Source: Epithemia pelagica
Taxonomy: Eukaryota > Bacillariophyta > Bacillariophyceae > Surirellales > Surirellaceae
DNA length: 64,000 bases
Direction: 5' to 3'
Assembly (NCBI GenBank): GCA_946965045.2
Contig: OX337230.1
Coordinates: forward strand, 3,348,001 to 3,412,000
Shown piece after piece: positions 49,511 through 58,936 of this stretch; the first letter of the stretch is position 1; every line of letters begins with the position of its first letter. A program made the translations under genes and the position numbers. Below the pieces are notes generated by a model. The model worked only from the letters and a program-made list of their open reading frames with translations. It did not search any database and was not told where the DNA came from.

Positions 49511-49841
49511 ACCACCATTTCGCCCTTTCCAGTAGCTGTGATGCCTGCGTCATTGTTTTTCAAACACGAAGACATGTGGCGTTTTGACGTGGACTCCATT
49601 CGATCTTTTCCCTTGGCCCGCCCTGCACTTTTGCACATACAGACGCTGACATGTGGGCTTGGCGGTTCACGATTGTTGGTTTTTGCTTTTTGCGAATCGA
49701 TGAGAATAATGAAAATGTGCCCGCAACAGTAGTGACTTGGGTGTACACACCATGAATACCCAAACGGCTAATACATGTTCTCTCACTGTCGTTGGTAATG
49801 GCTAACTCACAAATCGAACTTTTTGCCTGTTAATCTTTTGT
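49511..49841. other. Intergenic
   Basis: About 330 bases between convergent genes; nothing seen. Confidence 0.5.
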
Positions 49842-50630
49842 TTAAAATGAACCCGCACTATACTCATCGTCGTAGTCGTAGTAGTCGTCGTCAGAGGAAT
49901 CATATCGGTCCACCATGTCCATGTCATCCATGTCATAATCGAAATGGAGGACACGTCGGCAGCTGAAGCATCTAGGCCTGTTCCCTCTGTACGACGGGGC
50001 CACCGTTGTCTCTTGCCCGCAATCTACGCAGAGAACCACGCCACGGGCTAAGCGGTCCCGATGTTCTCGTAGGCGTCACTCTTGCTCTTCCCTTGCCCGC
50101 CGCGCTTCTTCTTCCACTTTGTGAGCTTCTTCCTCGCGGTGTTCCTGTTCTTGTTGAATGACTTGTTCGAGTTGGTCCAATCCATAGTACGATGCCAAGG
50201 CAAATAGATTCGACGCGTTCTCATCTGTCAGAGACGACTTGATGTGAGAGTCACCAATTGCCAGCCATATCATCAACAAGTCAAACGACGATACCAAGTC
50301 TTCATCCACATTGAGTTCGGTGGTTCCAGTAAAGCCTTGGTCTGTTCCCAGGACTTGTTTCGCCAAGATGGAGCCAGCGGCACGACCCTCGCCTTCCAAC
50401 CAACTTTTGGCCAAGAACTTTTCTTGATTGTTGACCAGAACGCGAATGGCATTGTCCTCATTCAAGAGTGCCAGGTCATCTAATGAAGTCACTTGAGGCT
50501 CCATCTCTTGCTTGTCAACTTGGTCATGTTCGTGAGGGGAACTGAGATTTTTCTGGAAAAGTGCTCTACAGAGATTTTTTTGGAAAAGTACAAGGTTCCA
50601 GGAAAAGATATGCCTATACTTTGAGCGCAT
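49842..50630 (-). CDS. BTB/T1-like domain protein 2 with zinc-ribbon tail, in-frame TGA
   Basis: ATG at 50630 (alternative at 50504). The core is nearly the same as BTB protein 1: LLNEDNAIRVLVNNQEKFLA, WLEGEGRAAGSILAKQVLGT and ASNLFALASYYGLDQLEQVI. A Glu/Arg coiled-coil then ends at TGA (50076-50078) after 184 codons. Behind the TGA, in the same frame, the helix continues (RLREHRDRLARGVV). It leads into a four-Cys zinc ribbon (CVDCGQE, then CFSCRR) and an acidic tail, DMDDMDMV to YDDEYSAGSF, ending at 49842. CGA to TGA would be a single-base change. The acidic tail and its 3' flank are also found in the neighbouring gene at 50776. Confidence 0.65.
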
Positions 50631-50775
50631 TGGGTGACGTTATCCAGAAAGGGACAGGGAGGCAGGATGTGCTAGATAAGAACCATTTACACCAACAGAC
50701 CATACATGTATCAGTCTTAATACTTTCGTGTTTTTGAGATGTACAGGGATACCACAATGACATGACGCCTTGTTT

Positions 50776-51793
50776 TCAAAACGAACCCGCACTGCGCTCA
50801 TCGTCGTACAAGAAGTCAAAGGGATTATATGGGTCCACCATGTCCATGTCATCCATGTCAAAATCGCAATCATTGTCACGTGAGCAGCTACGAAAATGGA
50901 GAAACACCGAAGGCATGTCCAGGGATACCACAAAACGACCAAGCGTTAATGTCAACACCCCTGGATGGAGCGGTCGTGCTCCTCCATTTCGAAAGCCATT
51001 CACTTCAGTTCGAAAGCCATTCAAATCAGTTTGAAAGTCATTCACTTCAGTTTGAAAGTCATTCACTTCAGTTCGAAAGGCATCCGCTTCACTCTCTTCT
51101 TCCATCACTCTCTTCGCATAAGATCGTTTCTGTAGGAGTTGCCACATGTATTGAAACTGGTCATTCAAAGCGACAACAAGGTCGGGACTCACGAAAGCCA
51201 TCAATGTTACCAGCGCAACCAGAATGGGAAAACAAGCCATAACGATCAACAAGGCATAGAAAATGGTCATAGTCAAATGACGCAATGTAGCCAACAGAAC
51301 CGTTCCAACCAAAGACATGACCGACCCGACCAGGCCGACTCCAACGAGGAAACCAGCTGTTACCCAAGCAGAGTGGATTCCACTCCAATTTGAGCCAGAA
51401 CGATGAGTGTGTTTATTGCTGTGATCCAGTTGTCGTCGGCGTTCATTTCGCCTACCCGATATGGCTTTTGGAACGCATGTTTGAAGTTTTGCGGTTGAAG
51501 GAGGATTCCCCGTACTCCCTGAGACAGGGAGTGTGGGTGAAACACTCCTGCGAGGAGAACGAAATGGAATCCATCGAGGCATGATGGGAAGTGTCTACGT
51601 CAAAAGAGCCAGAGAGCGGCTGTTTGTCAAGGTCGGGGCATGTCTCAACTGAAGTACGATCTCCTGTTTGTCCTCGGTGCCGTTCTGCGTTGTCTTTACC
51701 AAACTGAAACCATCCACTATGAGCCTTTGTGGGTAACACTGTGGGGATGAACCAAAGGAGCATACCAAAGTGCACAACCACCCAGGCGCCCAT
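50776..51793 (-). CDS. Secretory/membrane protein A (MPRWIPF family)
   Basis: Proposed two exons, 51793-51650 and 51594-50776 (intron 55 nt, GTTGAG to ACGTAG), about 320 aa. Exon 1 encodes a signal-like start, MGAWVVVHFGMLLWFIPTVL; exon 2 contains MPRWIPFRSPRRSVSPTLP. Two strongly hydrophobic stretches follow (AGFLVGVGLVGSVMSLVGTV; MTIFYALLIVMACFPILVAL). Then come five copies of a seven-residue repeat, FxTEVND/G (21-bp DNA repeat), and the acidic tail DFDMDDMDMV to YDDERSAGSF. Its paralogue at 52733 shares exon order and the membrane part but lacks repeat and tail. Family not recognised. If exon 1 is wrong, the protein starts at ATG 51582 (268 aa). Confidence 0.65.
50989..51085. repeat. 21-bp coding minisatellite in gene A
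   Basis: About five units of TTCGAAAGCCATTCACTTCA-type sequence (21-bp period, minor changes) encoding the FRTEVNG/FQTEVND repeats. Confidence 0.85.
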
Positions 51794-51823
51794 CTTGGTT
51801 CGTTACGCAACATGAAAGTTGTA

Positions 51824-52428
51824 AGGGCTGGGTAAGCCGATCCATGTTCGGCTAAGTAGGCTCAGTACATTAACCTACGTAGTACTATTTTCGTCTGTGT
51901 AAGAAGTGGGGCGGATGGTCACACCGAGTCGCAAACTGAAAACTTGCTGCCACGAGAAACAATGCAAATCGCTCGACAATGGTGGAAGCCATCACCCCCA
52001 TGGCCATAACTTCCTCAATAATAGAGCTCGCCTAAACCGCTTTTAGAATAAGACTCTTTACTACTAGATCAACTATGGTTTCAATTCGGTCGAGTCAGCA
52101 TTGAAAAATGAGTGAGTTAGGGCGGTCGTTCGATGTCATCACTGCAGAAAAATCAGCGTACCTTTTCAGCCAACTTGGCAAATCTTCTGTAATTTCAGAC
52201 AACAATTTCAAAGGTAAAGGCAAAGGACTTACGGTGGTTGGATGTTTATGCGATGCATGGGTGAATGCATACGGCGTCACCGGATCTCGCCATCATTGTC
52301 GAGCGTTTTTGCATTTTTTGGAAATTCCGACCATTTCCGGCGTGACGTGTACTATGTGATTTTATGTACTATACGTAGGTTTTGTACTGAGCCTACCTAG
52401 CCGAACATGGATCGGCTTACCCAGCCTT
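51824..52428. mobile_element. 605-bp inverted-repeat element (MITE), copy 2
   Basis: Same termini as copy 1 (AGGGCTGGGTAAGCCGATCC at the left; right end GGATCGGCTTACCCAGCCTT with one change), TA on both sides, and again 605 bases. Internal sequence matches copy 1 in reverse orientation with scattered differences. Its left end is only 30 bases upstream of the proposed ATG of gene A. Confidence 0.85.
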
Positions 52429-52732
52429 TAACACGGGACATTACGTATATGACACGTGGCAGACTGGTCCATGATATGGTATCCCTGAAAATCTCAAAAA
52501 AATCCGTCGAGACATGGGTTGGGCGTGGGATTTAGACTTTTCTGAAAAAGTACCTTGTATGTTGCATGTTCACCGCCGGTGAGCGTGAACGCACACAACA
52601 GACCCCGGAGATCGGCCTTTTGATTTCACGGATAAACTTGACATAAGAAGACCCCAAAGCAATTTCTAGGCTTGGACAGTCCACATACGTATATAGCATG
52701 AAAGTCATTTACGTACTATGATTCTTTCCTGC
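52429..52732. other. Short intergenic
   Basis: About 300 bases between the MITE and the 3' end of gene B; nothing seen. Confidence 0.4.
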
Positions 52733-53723
52733 TCACTGCTCGTCTGATTGCAAGGTAGTCCTGTTCCACCAGTGCACGCCCCCAAATCCTTTCCTTGGGA
52801 ACTTGCACGCGTTTTCCCAAATTTCATGCAAGGTGACAAGGAGAGCGGGAGCCAGAAAAATCGAAAATGGCCCCAGTGCAATCAGAATGGGTAAACAGAC
52901 CAAAAAGGCAAACAAGGCATAGAACATGCCCACAATCACGAGGCACATTTCAACAAACAGTACCATTGCAGTGCAAACCAGAAAAATGACCCATCCGACC
53001 AGGCCGATCACAATGAGAAAACCAGCGATCATCAAAGCCAAGTCGATACCACTCTGATTCGAAGCAGAAGGACTAGTGCTTTCATTACTGTGATCCAGTT
53101 GTCTTGTCTCTTTCGTTCGCCATCCAATTTTGCATTTTCTTGGCCTTGTTTGAGGTTTTGTTGTTGTTGTAGGAGCATTCACGAGACCGGCGATCCCCGA
53201 CGTGGATCGAAGAGAACCAAGGACTTTATCGTTTCGTCGTTGTTTCCTTTGCCGTTGAAGAAGTTTGCTGAGTTCGGATTCCGATCTCTTTCGTGCGTTG
53301 TGTTTCGCTGTGGGAGGGCGGATTTTGTTTTCTGAGGTGGTAGAAGAACGCCAACCGAGTGGACCAAAGGATACGGAACTAAAATGACGTTTCGAGCTAG
53401 GAAGAGCCGGTGAAACACTTTTGCTGAGGGAACCAAATGGAATCCATCGAGGCATGCTGGAAATGTCTAAGTCTAGAGAGTTAGAGAGTCGATGATTGCA
53501 AACTAAATAGTGCCAGAAAACTCCTTTCCAGTCGGTCTGGATAGATCATACCTGAGGTACGATCTCCTTTCCGTCCTCGATCCCGTTCCGAAACCTTGTG
53601 GTGTCGCTGAAACCAAGAGCGAGGTCCACCAACAGGAGCATCCTTCATGGGCAATCCTGTGGGGAGGAACCACAGGAGGAGCATAATACCAACGTGCTGC
53701 ACGCCAACTTTCCAGCCACCCAT
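52733..53723 (-). CDS. Secretory/membrane protein B (MPRWIPF family)
   Basis: Proposed exons 53723-53552 and 53466-52733, with an 85-nt intron (GTATGATC to CTTAG, phase 1); about 301 aa. Exon 1: MGGWKVGVQHVGIMLLLWFL signal-like start and ERDRGRKGDRTS, which aligns with ERHRGQTGDRTS in gene A. Exon 2: MPRWIPFGSLSKSVSPALP, a basic Ser/Thr-rich stretch (RKRSESELSKLLQRQRKQRR), and then two or three hydrophobic segments (MIAGFLIVIGLVGWVIFLVC; FYALFAFLVCLPILIALGPF). It ends after a short hydrophilic tail, without the repeat and acidic tail of A. Function unknown. Confidence 0.65.
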
Positions 53724-54048
53724 TGTGGTCGATCTGAGGAGTCGCTGTCAAACTCGTTACGTTGTCTGTAATATGCATAGCACCTGTCAGATGCACGACG
53801 CACGGGTTTGAGACAAGACGATTCCATGGTGTTAGAATCCTTGAAAATCTCAAAAGATCTGTGTTCGGTCGGACCTTTTACCGCGACCGAAGACGCGCGA
53901 TGGACAGGCGGGGAAAGAACTCCTCCGAACCATTCGCCATGACACAAACCAACGCCGAGTTGAACCCAGATTGACCAAGACGAACGCTTCACTTGGGTAT
54001 CCACGCTATTCACTATTCTCCTTTCGATATCGTATCAACAGCATCACC
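53724..54048. other. Divergent promoter region
   Basis: 325 bases between gene B and TIM13, transcribed away from each other; no gene seen. Confidence 0.5.
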
Positions 54049-54422
54049 ATGGCTGACGCAGGAATGGATTTGGGATCTCAAATTGGCAAATTGACGCCAC
54101 AACAACGACAGGCGGTCTTGATGCGAGCGCAACAAGAAGCCAATACGCAAATCATGCAAAAAATGATGGAGAAAATGGTGGCGGCATGCTACGAAAAATG
54201 TGCGGGAACATCGGTGCGTGATACGGAAACAATTGTCTCCTTGGGAAGGATCTGGTGGTGTCTCACAGCAAACTCTCCCACGCGTTGGTACAGGGGGACA
54301 AGTTGGATTCTCGTGAATTGTCGTGTTTAACGGGATGTCAAGATCGGTATCTGGAAGCGCGAGCTCACGTACAAGAAACTCTGATGAAACGACAAGAACA
54401 ACAACAAGGCGGTCTCATGTAG
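54049..54422 (+). CDS. TIM13: Mitochondrial import chaperone subunit Tim13 (small Tim family)
   Basis: Two exons, 54049-54213 and 54294-54422, with an 80-nt intron (GTGCGT to GTACAG) joined in phase 0; 97 aa. The twin CX3C signature is complete: CYEKC (47-51) and CLTGC (66-70), 14 residues apart, as in Tim8/Tim13 proteins. QDRYLEARAHVQETL follows the second motif, and the N-terminal helix LTPQQRQAVLMRAQQEANTQ precedes the first. The Tim8-Tim13 hexamer ferries hydrophobic precursors across the intermembrane space. The intron is needed: reading through it gives a different C terminus without the second Cys pair. Tim13 is preferred over Tim8 on the QDRY context, but the two are close. Confidence 0.85.
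54214..54293 (+). other. Intron of TIM13
   Basis: 80 nt, GTGCGTGAT to GGTACAG. Placement is supported by restoration of the twin CX3C spacing. Confidence 0.8.
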
Positions 54423-54835
54423 GGCTAAATTTGTATCATTGGACGGATTCGCCGACTTGTATGGATACTGTCCGTCTCGACTGTAGAAAGAAACGAACGC
54501 GAAAACCAATATCCAGTACAGCACAGGAACAAAAGTATCCTAGTTTTTTTGCTTGAGAACATGGCTCACTTCCATCGGCTCCTATACGTAACCTGCTGAC
54601 ATTTGCACTGTGGCTTCGTGGCAGTCATAAATCTTTTTAGTCCATTCCCCTTTTTAGTCCAGTCCATACCGTCGTTGCCACATGAAACGTGTCCTTTGTA
54701 TGAGATTTTGAAGGGTCCATGTTCTTGTTTGCAACGTGCAAACTCCTGCGTGGCCACCGAAAAATCTTAACTTGCTGTGAGTTGTGGCCCATCCTTCAAC
54801 ACAAGTAGAACCATCCGTTCCTATAAAGAAAAGAC
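54423..54835. other. Intergenic, upstream of the coiled-coil family
   Basis: About 0.4 kb; the part next to 54836 is conserved upstream of copies 2 and 3 as well (AACACAAGTAGAACCATCCG). Confidence 0.5.
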
Positions 54836-55392
54836 ATGAGGGGACTGATCACTCTCTTGATATGCTTTCTAACGTTGGCCAAGGGATTGGCCTGGAGGAA
54901 AGGTAAGTAAAGGTTCTCTGACGAGAGATTCGCCGTTGCAAGTGTGATAGAAATGCAGTTTCTCTGACTTTCTTGTTTTCCCGTACAACCACTTTGTGAC
55001 ACAACACATTCTGTCCAGACCACGACCATCAGCCGGGAGAGCGTGCAACACTTCATGTAACGAATCGTGGTAGAATACCGATGATATCGCGCTCCTCAAA
55101 GGCCATCGAAACAGCAGAAGAACGTTTCGAAAGGCTCGAATGGAAAGTAGAGGACGCTATGACGCAAATCTCCAAGGCTATTAAGACAGTAGAACGTCGC
55201 TACGAAAGACTGGAAAAGAGATTGAAAAAACTGGAGAAACAAAGTTCTTTTGAAACCACGCTCTTGAAAGTCTTCCAAGGGATGATGATTTACATGGTTC
55301 CACTTCATTTTTTGGCGGCTGTAATCAATGAATATTTTCCGACCAGCTCACCTGAGTATGATTTTCAAAGTTCTCGGACAGCATTCTGTTGA
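54836..55392 (+). CDS. Signal peptide/coiled-coil/TM family, copy 1
   Basis: Exon 1, 54836-54902: MRGLITLLICFLTLAKGLAW, a signal peptide, ending WRK-G at a GTAAGT donor. The intron (about 116 nt) ends CTGTCCAG; exon 2 is about 55019-55392. Mature start DHDHQPGERATLHVTNRGR, then a charged coiled-coil (SKAIETAEERFERLEWKVED; KTVERRYERLEKRLKKLEK) and a membrane segment, FQGMMIYMVPLHFLAAVIN, near the C terminus; about 145 aa. Single-pass type I topology with an outward coiled coil is expected. Family not recognised. Copies 1-3 are about 0.79 kb tandem duplicates including the 3' flank. Confidence 0.7.
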
Positions 55393-55976
55393 GTTACAAT
55401 AGTTCTGGGAAGTGTCAAATGGTTAGAAAATATTTAGTGCTTATCCCTATCATTGGAACTTGTCCAATCTAGGTGTCTGAGAGCACAACCGAAACGGGTT
55501 CATGAGAATCTCGTTTTCAGTTTGATTGAACGTGCAAACTCCTGCGTGGTCACCGAAAAATCTCAATTTGCTGTGAGACTTTTGTGCTCAACACAAGTAG
55601 AACCATCCGTTCCTAAAAAGAAAAGACATGAGGCGACTGATCACTCTCTTGATATGCTTCCTAACTTTGGCCAAGGGATTGGCCTGGAGGAAAGGTAGGT
55701 AATGATTCTCTCACGAGAAATTCGCCGTTGCAATCGTGATAGAGTTACAGTTTCTCTGACATTTTTGTTTTCCCGTACAACCACTTTGTGACACAACACA
55801 TTCTGTCTAGACCACGACCATCAGCCGGGAGAGCGTGCAACACTTCATGTAACGAATCGTGGTAGATTACCGATGATATCGCGCTCCTCAAAGGCCATCG
55901 AAACAGCAGAAGAACGTTTCGAAAGGCTCGAATGGAAAATAGAGGACGCTATGACGCAAATCTCCAAGGCTATATT

Positions 55977-56145
55977 TGAAAAGGGGATGAATTGGGAAAA
56001 TTATGATAGAAGATTAACTAGTTCGTACGTTCCTAAAAGATATGCAAGTAGTGCGTCAGTCCAAGTGTGAGGCTGGTTGGGCAAGGTGACGTAGGACCTT
56101 GTGAGTCAGCTCTAGGCTAGTCTCCATTAGGTCGCACCCTTTTCA
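55977..56145 (-). repeat. 3' LTR of copia element
   Basis: 169 bp, TG...CA ends; matches the other LTR except CACCC versus CACGC close to one end. Confidence 0.9.
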
Positions 56146-56155
56146 CTCCCTCTCA
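56146..56155 (-). promoter_or_regulatory. Polypurine tract
   Basis: In element sense a purine-rich run, GAGAGGGAG, directly precedes the 3' LTR; primes plus-strand DNA synthesis. Confidence 0.6.
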
Positions 56156-56215
56156 GCCGAACACGGATGAGATAATGGACTTTAAAGATGTAAATTGTGA
56201 GAATAGATTTGGTGG

Positions 56216-58936
56216 TCACCATCCACAGAGGAGCTTCCGAATGTGCTCAAACGTGGATTGGGTGAGACCTTTGGTCAGAATGTCGGCGCGCTGTTGTGTC
56301 GTATCAACTTTGACGACTCGCAGCCGATCGCTTATATGTTGTCGAAACCAGTGCATCTTCACTGCGTAGTATTTCGACCGAGGTGTGATCCGTCCAGGTT
56401 CTAGGTTGGCCAAAGTCAAGGCTCCCATGTTATCTTCCCAGACTGTCGTCTTAAATGTTGTTGTATATTCTTTGCTGAGCCCAACTCCTTCTGCAACGTG
56501 GGTCAACAGCTCTCGTAGTGGTAGGACCGACTTCAACGACTCACTCAGTGCGTTGTATTCGGCCTCCATGGTGCTCAAGGCAATCGAACTTTGTGATTTG
56601 CTTGTCCAGACCATGGGACAGTTTGCCAAACAGATAGCGAATCCCGTGCGACTTTTCACACAGGTCGAATCCAATTTTTCTTCATAGGGCCACAAACCAG
56701 CGAAGTCGGCGTCGACGAAACAGTCGATGTCCAGATTCGTGGAGGGCTTAAGGATCAGTCCTTGATCTTGCGTATGCTTAAGGTACTGTCCAATCTTTTC
56801 AACGGCTTGCTCATGTGACCTCTTTGGGCTAAAGGCAAAGCGTGCACATTGACTCACCGCATAGGTGATGTCGGGGCGACTGTGCGCTTGTAAATACTGA
56901 AGCATCCCAATCACACTTGCGTAGTTGTATCTACCTTGTGGGGGATCTCCATTCTTGTCTTCTACAAGGGGCTTAGATAAAGCTGGGGTACAGCTTCGGT
57001 CCAAGTCACCAACTTGTAAGGCAGTTAGAATTCTCTTAATCAGACCTTGTTGGGTCAATTTGATTGTTCCTTGGGTCTCGTCACGTTCGATATGGACGCC
57101 CAAGAATCCAGCCACGCTGTCTTCAACATCGAGCTCAGCGTTCTCTTGTTTCTTGAGTTTATCAAGTACTTCATCGATGTACTCTCTTTTGGGACTGTAA
57201 AATAGCGTGTCGTCGACATAGACTACCGCTATTACCTTGTCTGAAATAAATAGGCAGGGATCAACCGAGTCCTGGGCAACAAAGCCGACTCGTTCCAACT
57301 GCCCTTTGAAGTGTTGGAAGAAATTCCGTGGGGCTTGTTTCAACCCGTACAGTGATCGTTGTAGTTTTAGTACCTTTCCGTCTTGTCCAAATCCTCTGGG
57401 CATCTCGACGTAGACACCGCTTCTTTCACGCTCTTGACGTGTCATTGAGTCCCATTTGGGATCACGATCAATTGGGGCGTGAAGGAATGCCGCGGTGTAG
57501 TCTACCTGCACTGTGGCGAGGTTTAGGATAATAGATAGGATGAGCATCAAGCGGACTGTGGTCCAGTTTACCACTGGGGCAAAGGTATCGAAGAAGTCCA
57601 CTCCTTCCACTTGAAAGTCTCCTCGGGCGCAAAATCTTGCTTTCAGTTTCTTGACAGAGCCGTCAGGGAATCGCTTCCTTTTGAAGGCCCATGTAGATGG
57701 GATTACGTTCATCCAAGGTTGGCGATCGACGACTATCCAAGCCTTCATGAGGCGGAATAGCGTGTCTATTTCCTTTTTACATGCCTCCATGAAGCCAGCG
57801 GCATCTGGACCGCTCATGGCTTCATTCCATCTGGGGTTATCCGCTGCATCGGCCTTGGTGATCAGAACCATTGGATGCATAGCCTCGACAGTTCCTGTCT
57901 TAGGGTTGGTGTTCATGTCCATCATGCGACTCATCAGCGTTGACTGTGTGGATTTGAGGTCACGGATGGTTGAATTCCAGTCAAGTCCTGCCAGGAATGA
58001 ATCGTTTAAGCAGTCACGCTTTACCTTTAGTCGCGCATAATCATCGTGACCAAAGAGCGCGTGCTCCTGCCAACGTTCACGCGAGTACGAGGCGTACTTG
58101 GGATTCGGTTTGCGTGCGCGCTTTCCACGACCAAAGTGCATCTCGTCCGGCTGTTCCAAATGTTGCGCACGTCTTGACTTCTCTTGTGCGCGAACTGGGT
58201 CTTCCTCATCCTGTTCCTTGTGCTCAAAGATTACAATTTCGTCTCCAGAGTCGATGGTGGAGTTGTTGGGACCGTCCCACATTCCATCCACCACCAAAGG
58301 TTGAATCAAGTCATCTGGAGGAGCGGCTGGTGGATTTGGCTCCACGTTATCCAAAGGAAAAAGGTGAGGGAAAATGGGTTCTCCATCCAGTTGAATCTCA
58401 CTGCCGTCGTCTCCCTCTGGAGCCAAGGGCACCAGAGCTCCCTCTGGAGCAGCAGCTCCCTCTGGAACAGGGATGGGAGGAGGAGGAGGCAAAGGTAAGG
58501 GATTGATCCAAGCTGCGTCGTTTTGTTGATGGCGAAGAGCATCGGTTTCCTCAGGGGTCAGCCAGTCGTGGTGAAGGGGTGGTGGCTGAGGCTGTTCGTC
58601 GTCAAAATTGCCATCGTCAATCCACTCCAGGCCAGAGGCCACAAGATGGTCCCAAAAGGACCCTGTGAACATGTCTTGTTGTAGGACACCGCCAGTTTCG
58701 GCGCTAGGGACACTTGAAAAGAGGTCGTCGTAGACGACGTGATATTGCGGACTCACATAGCCGGTAGAAATATTGAGAATTAAGCCCACCGTGCTACAAT
58801 GGTCGGGAGAGACTCCGAGATATTGCCCTCGACGGGCACGAGGCGACCACTTGGGAAGTTTCTTCCCGTCTTGGATCTTAGGGTCCAAAACGTACACTGG
58901 GCAACCCCAAACATGGCTCCGATGTAGATGGGCCAA
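56216..58936 (-). CDS. Copia pol remainder: integrase C terminus, RT, RNase H
   Basis: 906 aa from the first Met at 58936; the frame extends upstream into PLELFTGTVFP, the end of the integrase region. An acidic Pro-rich linker leads to RT: FKRKRFPDGSVKKLKARFCA, ATVQVDYTAAFLHAPIDRDP, LQRSLYGLKQAPRNFF and AVVYVDDTLFYSPKR (YVDD). RNase H: CFVDADFAGLW, LSTMEAEYNALSES, VWEDNMGALTLANLEPGR and RADILTKGLTQ. All catalytic residues visible and no stop. Typical diatom copia type. It lacks the protease and integrase core upstream. Confidence 0.9.
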   Translation of the reverse strand: MAHLHRSHVWGCPVYVLDPKIQDGKKLPKWSPRARRGQYLGVSPDHCSTVGLILNISTGYVSPQYHVVYDDLFSSVPSAETGGVLQQDMFTGSFWDHLVASGLEWIDDGNFDDEQPQPPPLHHDWLTPEETDALRHQQNDAAWINPLPLPPPPPIPVPEGAAAPEGALVPLAPEGDDGSEIQLDGEPIFPHLFPLDNVEPNPPAAPPDDLIQPLVVDGMWDGPNNSTIDSGDEIVIFEHKEQDEEDPVRAQEKSRRAQHLEQPDEMHFGRGKRARKPNPKYASYSRERWQEHALFGHDDYARLKVKRDCLNDSFLAGLDWNSTIRDLKSTQSTLMSRMMDMNTNPKTGTVEAMHPMVLITKADAADNPRWNEAMSGPDAAGFMEACKKEIDTLFRLMKAWIVVDRQPWMNVIPSTWAFKRKRFPDGSVKKLKARFCARGDFQVEGVDFFDTFAPVVNWTTVRLMLILSIILNLATVQVDYTAAFLHAPIDRDPKWDSMTRQERERSGVYVEMPRGFGQDGKVLKLQRSLYGLKQAPRNFFQHFKGQLERVGFVAQDSVDPCLFISDKVIAVVYVDDTLFYSPKREYIDEVLDKLKKQENAELDVEDSVAGFLGVHIERDETQGTIKLTQQGLIKRILTALQVGDLDRSCTPALSKPLVEDKNGDPPQGRYNYASVIGMLQYLQAHSRPDITYAVSQCARFAFSPKRSHEQAVEKIGQYLKHTQDQGLILKPSTNLDIDCFVDADFAGLWPYEEKLDSTCVKSRTGFAICLANCPMVWTSKSQSSIALSTMEAEYNALSESLKSVLPLRELLTHVAEGVGLSKEYTTTFKTTVWEDNMGALTLANLEPGRITPRSKYYAVKMHWFRQHISDRLRVVKVDTTQQRADILTKGLTQSTFEHIRKLLCGW

